From CAMLDH01 sp966250375 (lineage in GTDB: Bacteria > Pseudomonadota > Gammaproteobacteria > Burkholderiales > Burkholderiaceae_D), in assembly GCA_966250375.1 (NCBI GenBank), contig CBINHE010000018.1:1-52880 (forward strand): DNA of 52,880 nt, read 5' to 3'. Position numbers and translations under genes: made by a program. This document shows, in pieces, positions 49,420-52,880 of this stretch. Position 1 is the stretch's first letter. Each line of letters begins with the position of its first letter. The notes under the pieces are model-generated. The model was not told the DNA's origin. It ran no database searches and was given only the letters and a program-made list of their open reading frames with translations.

Positions 49420-50955
49420 TTAAGCGGTTTTGGCATGATCCCTTAACGCCGCATCATCTGTCTTCACCGGGATCGTAAACGCAACTGCAATGCCATTTTG
49501 TTCCGAAAATTCCACGTACATTGCAGGTACTTGCTGCGTCTGTGTCAATGCGAGCGCCAGCATGCCAATGGGCGCGGCCCGTCCCAGATTACCCACGTCG
49601 GTCACCATGTTGGTTGCCATATCAACGGGATTCAAGTCAATCTTGAAATACATCATGGCCATGCCGATCGCCGGCAAGCGATCAATGGCATATTCCGACG
49701 GTCCGGCGTTATGCACCAGCCAGCCGCAACGGGGATCGTCTTTTTCTGCCTCTTCCTTCTTGTCTGCGGGTTGATCAATTGCTTCGCCGCTGGTAAACGG
49801 CAATTCAATCAAACCGGCATTGATTTGTGCGCCTTCAAGCAAACGCATCACCGTGCGCGACAGTTCCTGCACACGACTTCGACTTTGTGTCGAATCCTTC
49901 CGTTCAAATGCAGCCCGGTGAATGCGTGCCATCGTTGGCAGCTTGGCCAGCTCCTCACGCAGTGAAGCCGACACCATCGTGAGCAACGCCAGATTGCCTT
50001 TCGGTTGTTGCGCCTTCTGCCGGAATGGATCGAAAATATCGTCCTCTTCCTCATCATCGTGCCTGTCAGCGACGGCGTTCAGCATCGAGGGCAGGTCGGC
50101 AGGCGTGAGCAGCAGCGCAAAGACGCCATGACTCGGCTTGCCATTCTGTTTTTCCCGTTCGAGCTCCGTATCATCGAACGCCATACTCGCTTGCGGCACT
50201 GCCTGTGACAGCGGGGAATCGAAGGCGAGCACGACCGCGCCCGGCAGATCCGGCGTGTTTTCAAACACGGCGATGACGCTGTTCGACGCGCTGTCGCCCA
50301 ACGGCAAAAATGTTATCGACGGTATGCCAGTTTTCGGCTTTACCTGTAGCGCCATTTCCTCGACCAACTGCCGGTTGATCGCCCGCACGCTCTTGATGAC
50401 CTCGTCGCTGGAGATGCCCGCAGGAGGCAGAATATAGAGGGGGAAGACAGCGGCCGCACCGCAGCGTTCATAGACATGGCGCAGCGCTTGCGTTATCGCA
50501 GGCTCCAGCGCATCCAGGATATCGGTCCCCGCGATGGCAGTGGCTTTGGCGCTGGCGGCAACGGTCTGCGCCCACACATTCGGCACTTCCGGTAATTCGA
50601 GCTTGCCATGGGCGGCCAGATCGCTGATTGCCACCAGTCGGCAGTCGCAGGCGAATCGCCGGTGCTGCATTTCTTGCTCATGTCTTTTGCGTGCGGCGTC
50701 CAGCGTCGCTTGCCGCTCTGCTTGCGTTTGTTTCTCGCTTGCTTCGCGTGCTTGCGCTCTCCTGCGTTTGATCAGCTTGTGCCCCATCCACCATGCGAGC
50801 CAGGCAGTGACAGGTGGCAGGATGTGAATTGCAATCAGGGCCGATGGCGACCATTCGCGGAAAGCGGGTCCGATGCCGAACCAGAGAATGGCCCACCATA
50901 ACGCGCCAACGGTGATGAATATCAGTAATTGCCAGATACTGCGAAGTATAAACAC
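49420..50955 (-). CDS. Unknown membrane protein next to an Rhs tip
   Basis: 511 residues. Two N-terminal membrane helices (WQLLIFITVGALWWAILWFG and ALIAIHILPPVTAWLAWW) are followed by a basic coiled coil (RRRAQAREASEKQTQAERQA) and a large cytosolic part. This part contains AVFPLYILPPAGISSDEVIK, DLPGAVVLAFDSPLSQAVPQ, acidic HDDEEEDDIFDPF and a C-terminal AFTIPVKTDD. I do not recognise the family with confidence. Similar two-TM proteins occur in type VI secretion (VgrG/Rhs) neighbourhoods, and the adjacent Rhs gene fits this. Function not assigned. Confidence 0.6.
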   Translation of the reverse strand: MFILRSIWQLLIFITVGALWWAILWFGIGPAFREWSPSALIAIHILPPVTAWLAWWMGHKLIKRRRAQAREASEKQTQAERQATLDAARKRHEQEMQHRRFACDCRLVAISDLAAHGKLELPEVPNVWAQTVAASAKATAIAGTDILDALEPAITQALRHVYERCGAAAVFPLYILPPAGISSDEVIKSVRAINRQLVEEMALQVKPKTGIPSITFLPLGDSASNSVIAVFENTPDLPGAVVLAFDSPLSQAVPQASMAFDDTELEREKQNGKPSHGVFALLLTPADLPSMLNAVADRHDDEEEDDIFDPFRQKAQQPKGNLALLTMVSASLREELAKLPTMARIHRAAFERKDSTQSRSRVQELSRTVMRLLEGAQINAGLIELPFTSGEAIDQPADKKEEAEKDDPRCGWLVHNAGPSEYAIDRLPAIGMAMMYFKIDLNPVDMATNMVTDVGNLGRAAPIGMLALALTQTQQVPAMYVEFSEQNGIAVAFTIPVKTDDAALRDHAKTA

Positions 50956-51030
50956 TTGGGTTTTTTCAAGATGAGGATGTCGGGGTCAAGCAAATTTTTT
51001 GCTTCTTGCGCAGATCGCGTATCGCACTAA

Positions 51031-51516
51031 TTATTTCTTCCAGTTTATCCAAACCCTGACTAGCATCGATTTCGTATCGTACAGGCACGAAACACCACCC
51101 CATTCAAACTTCCAATTGCACTCTAGATCTGTCGAATTTTCTGGTTGCATATTGAGGTAATCGGACAGCCACACTGACAAAACCTTATACTCTTCTTCAA
51201 ATTCCGACCCTTGGATCTCATCCCAACTCTTTCCTACTGTCGGACCATCGAACCAAGCAAGGGCGACACGATCTAAAAAACCATTTGTGCCAGCATAGAG
51301 AAGAGGTCGAAACCGGAAACTCTCAATTTTCGCAATAAATGCAAGAGGCGCGTTGCTTTTCCCTTCGGACGCAAGCTGATTGATTTCATCTTTCAGCGGC
51401 TGGTAGTGTGAACCTTCAAGACATTCTGCTCCATGCGCGTTGATTATTAGTGCGCCGTCTTCGCTCTCTAGCGCACCGCTAAGGACATTCAAATTTATAT
51501 TGAGAATTGGATCCAT
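51031..51516 (-). CDS. Probable immunity protein for the Rhs toxin
   Basis: 161 residues, acidic, no signal peptide. The sequence (for example FIAKIESFRFRPLLYAGTNG and DLECNWKFEWGGVSCL) matches no family I know. The call rests on position: the ATG lies four bases after the stop of the Rhs gene, the place of cognate immunity genes in polymorphic toxin loci, and the base composition is AT-richer than the Rhs core, as for the toxin tail. It would act in the cytosol by binding the toxin domain. Confidence 0.65.
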   Translation of the reverse strand: MDPILNINLNVLSGALESEDGALIINAHGAECLEGSHYQPLKDEINQLASEGKSNAPLAFIAKIESFRFRPLLYAGTNGFLDRVALAWFDGPTVGKSWDEIQGSEFEEEYKVLSVWLSDYLNMQPENSTDLECNWKFEWGGVSCLYDTKSMLVRVWINWKK

Positions 51517-51520
51517 GATA

Positions 51521-52843
51521 TTAGAGTGGGCGTACTTTACCTTGTGTTAATTTTTTGCCTTCCGATTCAGTAACGAAGTACTGCAATCCTCCACCAGAAC
51601 CATGACTGCTCTTTGGTTGAGTTAAAGCTCGTCCTCTTGCTACGCAAATATCTTCTTTGACGTAAAACGCATGAACATTTTTCCTGTGAGCCCGTGGGGT
51701 CTTCGTGACAGGATTTATTCCAAGGATCACCTGGAGTCTTTCGTGGTATTTTAAAGGGCCGCCCTTAGCACGAACAATTTCAGAAGTATTGCTATAGAAG
51801 CCCTCTCTATTGACTGGATGATGTGGATGTAGTGCATAAAGAATAGTGCCTTTTTTAAGTATAGTATTCTCATATGCATCAACACCGGGATAGTCCCCTT
51901 TTCCTTGCCAAGATTCAGCCTCAGCAGCCGGATTCTTACCAACACATGGATTACAATTAGTCGGACAGCTAACGCCGTTTTTAGCTTTAGTTGGTCCTGC
52001 ACTTCCGCCTTTTCCACCAGATCGAGCGAGCCCTCTCGGATCCACCCATCCAATCGGATTAGGCGCATATTGATATGTATTTTCGCCACCAAGAAGACCT
52101 ATGGGATCTTGCGTCAAATACCTCGCAGTATCGGGATCGTAGTATCTGTGGCGATTATAAAATAGGCCCGTCTCCGCATCCTCGTACTGGCCCTGGAACC
52201 GGAATGGCTGCGCGATCTCTTCCTTGTCGAGCTTGTATATCCGCCCCCACGCCTTGTCCCGCGCCAGCCATACCACCTTCCCCTCTTCCGACACCACTTC
52301 CTGCGGCGTCCCCAGATGATCCGCATGGATGAAGTACATCCGGTCGTCTTTCGCCTCGCGCTCCAGCCGCGCGAAGTCTTCCTCCCGCGCCTGTCGATTG
52401 CGCTCTTCGATCGTCGCCGCCGCCAGCGCATGCGCGTTCGCATCCGTGACCTTCAGCCACTTCATCTTCTCCGCTTCGTCTTCTTCTCTTTGTTCCCGCT
52501 CCGCTTCGTTTGCCTGCCTTGCCTTCACCGCTTCCGGATCGTACGCGCTGTCGGGCGTATCGCTATGCACCTGCGCCAGCGGCACGAAGCTGTCCGGCTC
52601 GTACAGATAGCTGATCGTCGTGTCCGGCCTGATTTCCTGAACCAGCACATCGCCATCCCACACGAAGAACGTGACGTCTTCGCCGACCGTTTGCATGTCA
52701 CCCGACCCGCCATGCGTGCCCGTCGCCTGCATCCATTTCTGCAACCGCACGATTTTCGCGGTCCGCCTGCCGAACGCATCATAGCGATACTCGGCCTCGA
52801 TGGCTTCGCCCGGCCTGGGCCTGGACCATAGGGTTATACACAA
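51521..52843 (-). CDS. Orphan Rhs C-terminal tip with variable toxin domain
   Basis: 440 residues. Residues about 15-275 are the end of an Rhs core: YRYDAFGRRTAKIV, FFVWDGDVLVQEI, YFIHADHLGTPQEVV, YEDAETGLFYNRHRYYDPDT and PIGWVDPRGLA. From 275 on an unrelated tail begins (CPTNCNPC, GTILYALHPHHPVNREGFYS, NVHAFYVKEDICVARGRAL, GSGGGLQYFV), which should be the toxin. An in-frame TGA lies just upstream (about 52853) and there are no further YD repeats, so the main Rhs body is missing. This fits a displaced rhs-CT module. The TTG start is poor, so it may be silent until recombined. The toxin's activity is unknown. Confidence 0.85.
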   Translation of the reverse strand: MCITLWSRPRPGEAIEAEYRYDAFGRRTAKIVRLQKWMQATGTHGGSGDMQTVGEDVTFFVWDGDVLVQEIRPDTTISYLYEPDSFVPLAQVHSDTPDSAYDPEAVKARQANEAEREQREEDEAEKMKWLKVTDANAHALAAATIEERNRQAREEDFARLEREAKDDRMYFIHADHLGTPQEVVSEEGKVVWLARDKAWGRIYKLDKEEIAQPFRFQGQYEDAETGLFYNRHRYYDPDTARYLTQDPIGLLGGENTYQYAPNPIGWVDPRGLARSGGKGGSAGPTKAKNGVSCPTNCNPCVGKNPAAEAESWQGKGDYPGVDAYENTILKKGTILYALHPHHPVNREGFYSNTSEIVRAKGGPLKYHERLQVILGINPVTKTPRAHRKNVHAFYVKEDICVARGRALTQPKSSHGSGGGLQYFVTESEGKKLTQGKVRPL

Positions 52844-52880
52844 ATATGAAACTCAATTTTATTCCCGTAACATCTGCAAA

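Noticed and set aside
49420..50955. Call as the type VI lipase adaptor Tla3 (DUF2875)
   Set aside because: Topology and neighbourhood are suggestive only; I could not confirm diagnostic residues and no lipase gene is present.

Overview
The window looks like a piece of a betaproteobacterial chromosome, most likely Burkholderiales and probably Oxalobacteraceae. The support is the mix of genes: a fused IcmF mutase, an EttA/Kup pair, a PEP-CTERM protein with a sigma-54-type promoter, the DUF1302/DUF1329/YCF48-type set, an Rhs tip, and type III secretion (T3S) style effector and chaperone genes. No rRNA, tRNA or CRISPR array was found. Genus is an inference; no marker gene is present.

Layout. (1) 1-9243, effector island: a broken effector tail plus an intact CesT-like chaperone, then a full 814-aa effector candidate (leucine-rich repeats plus an HExxH zinc-protease signature) followed by a second, identical chaperone gene. 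After this come decayed transposon pieces (IS982-type, group II intron maturase, IS6-type) and a 1009-aa minus-strand protein with a C-terminal tandem repeat. (2) 9671-11733: an OmpR-type regulator and its EnvZ-like kinase, overlapping by 4 bp. (3) 11983-20495: ten consecutive minus-strand gene cassettes, each starting next to an integron-type core site (RYYYAAC/GTTRRRY). No integrase is visible, so this reads as a cluster of attC sites lacking an integrase (CALIN). Fragments of group II introns lie in antisense at cassette ends, and a ~180-bp repeat occurs at five of the core sites. (4) 20741-31052: housekeeping and metabolism: ettA, kup, icmF, a broken ParE-type toxin, a CHRD protein, a LysE-type exporter and a diguanylate cyclase. 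(5) 31832-36165: a PEP-CTERM protein, then on the minus strand an apparent operon of di-haem peroxidase, cupredoxin, cytochrome c and a CHASE3 chemoreceptor. (6) 36440-47467: the last ~95 codons of a lost RND/MMPL transporter, DUF1302 porin-like and DUF1329 proteins, a 2068-aa Ser/Thr-kinase/AAA/GAF/PAS/histidine-kinase/receiver hybrid, and a YCF48-like beta-propeller. (7) 47770-52843: a protein of six AP2-like domains, a membrane protein of unknown role, and an orphan Rhs C-terminal tip with its probable immunity gene.

Main themes: effector diversification by segmental duplication, a non-mobile cassette array holding candidate defence genes (HEPN), a redox-linked chemoreceptor operon, and several families of palindromic or dispersed intergenic repeats that the genes do not explain. 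All functional calls rest on motifs read by eye; no database search was run.
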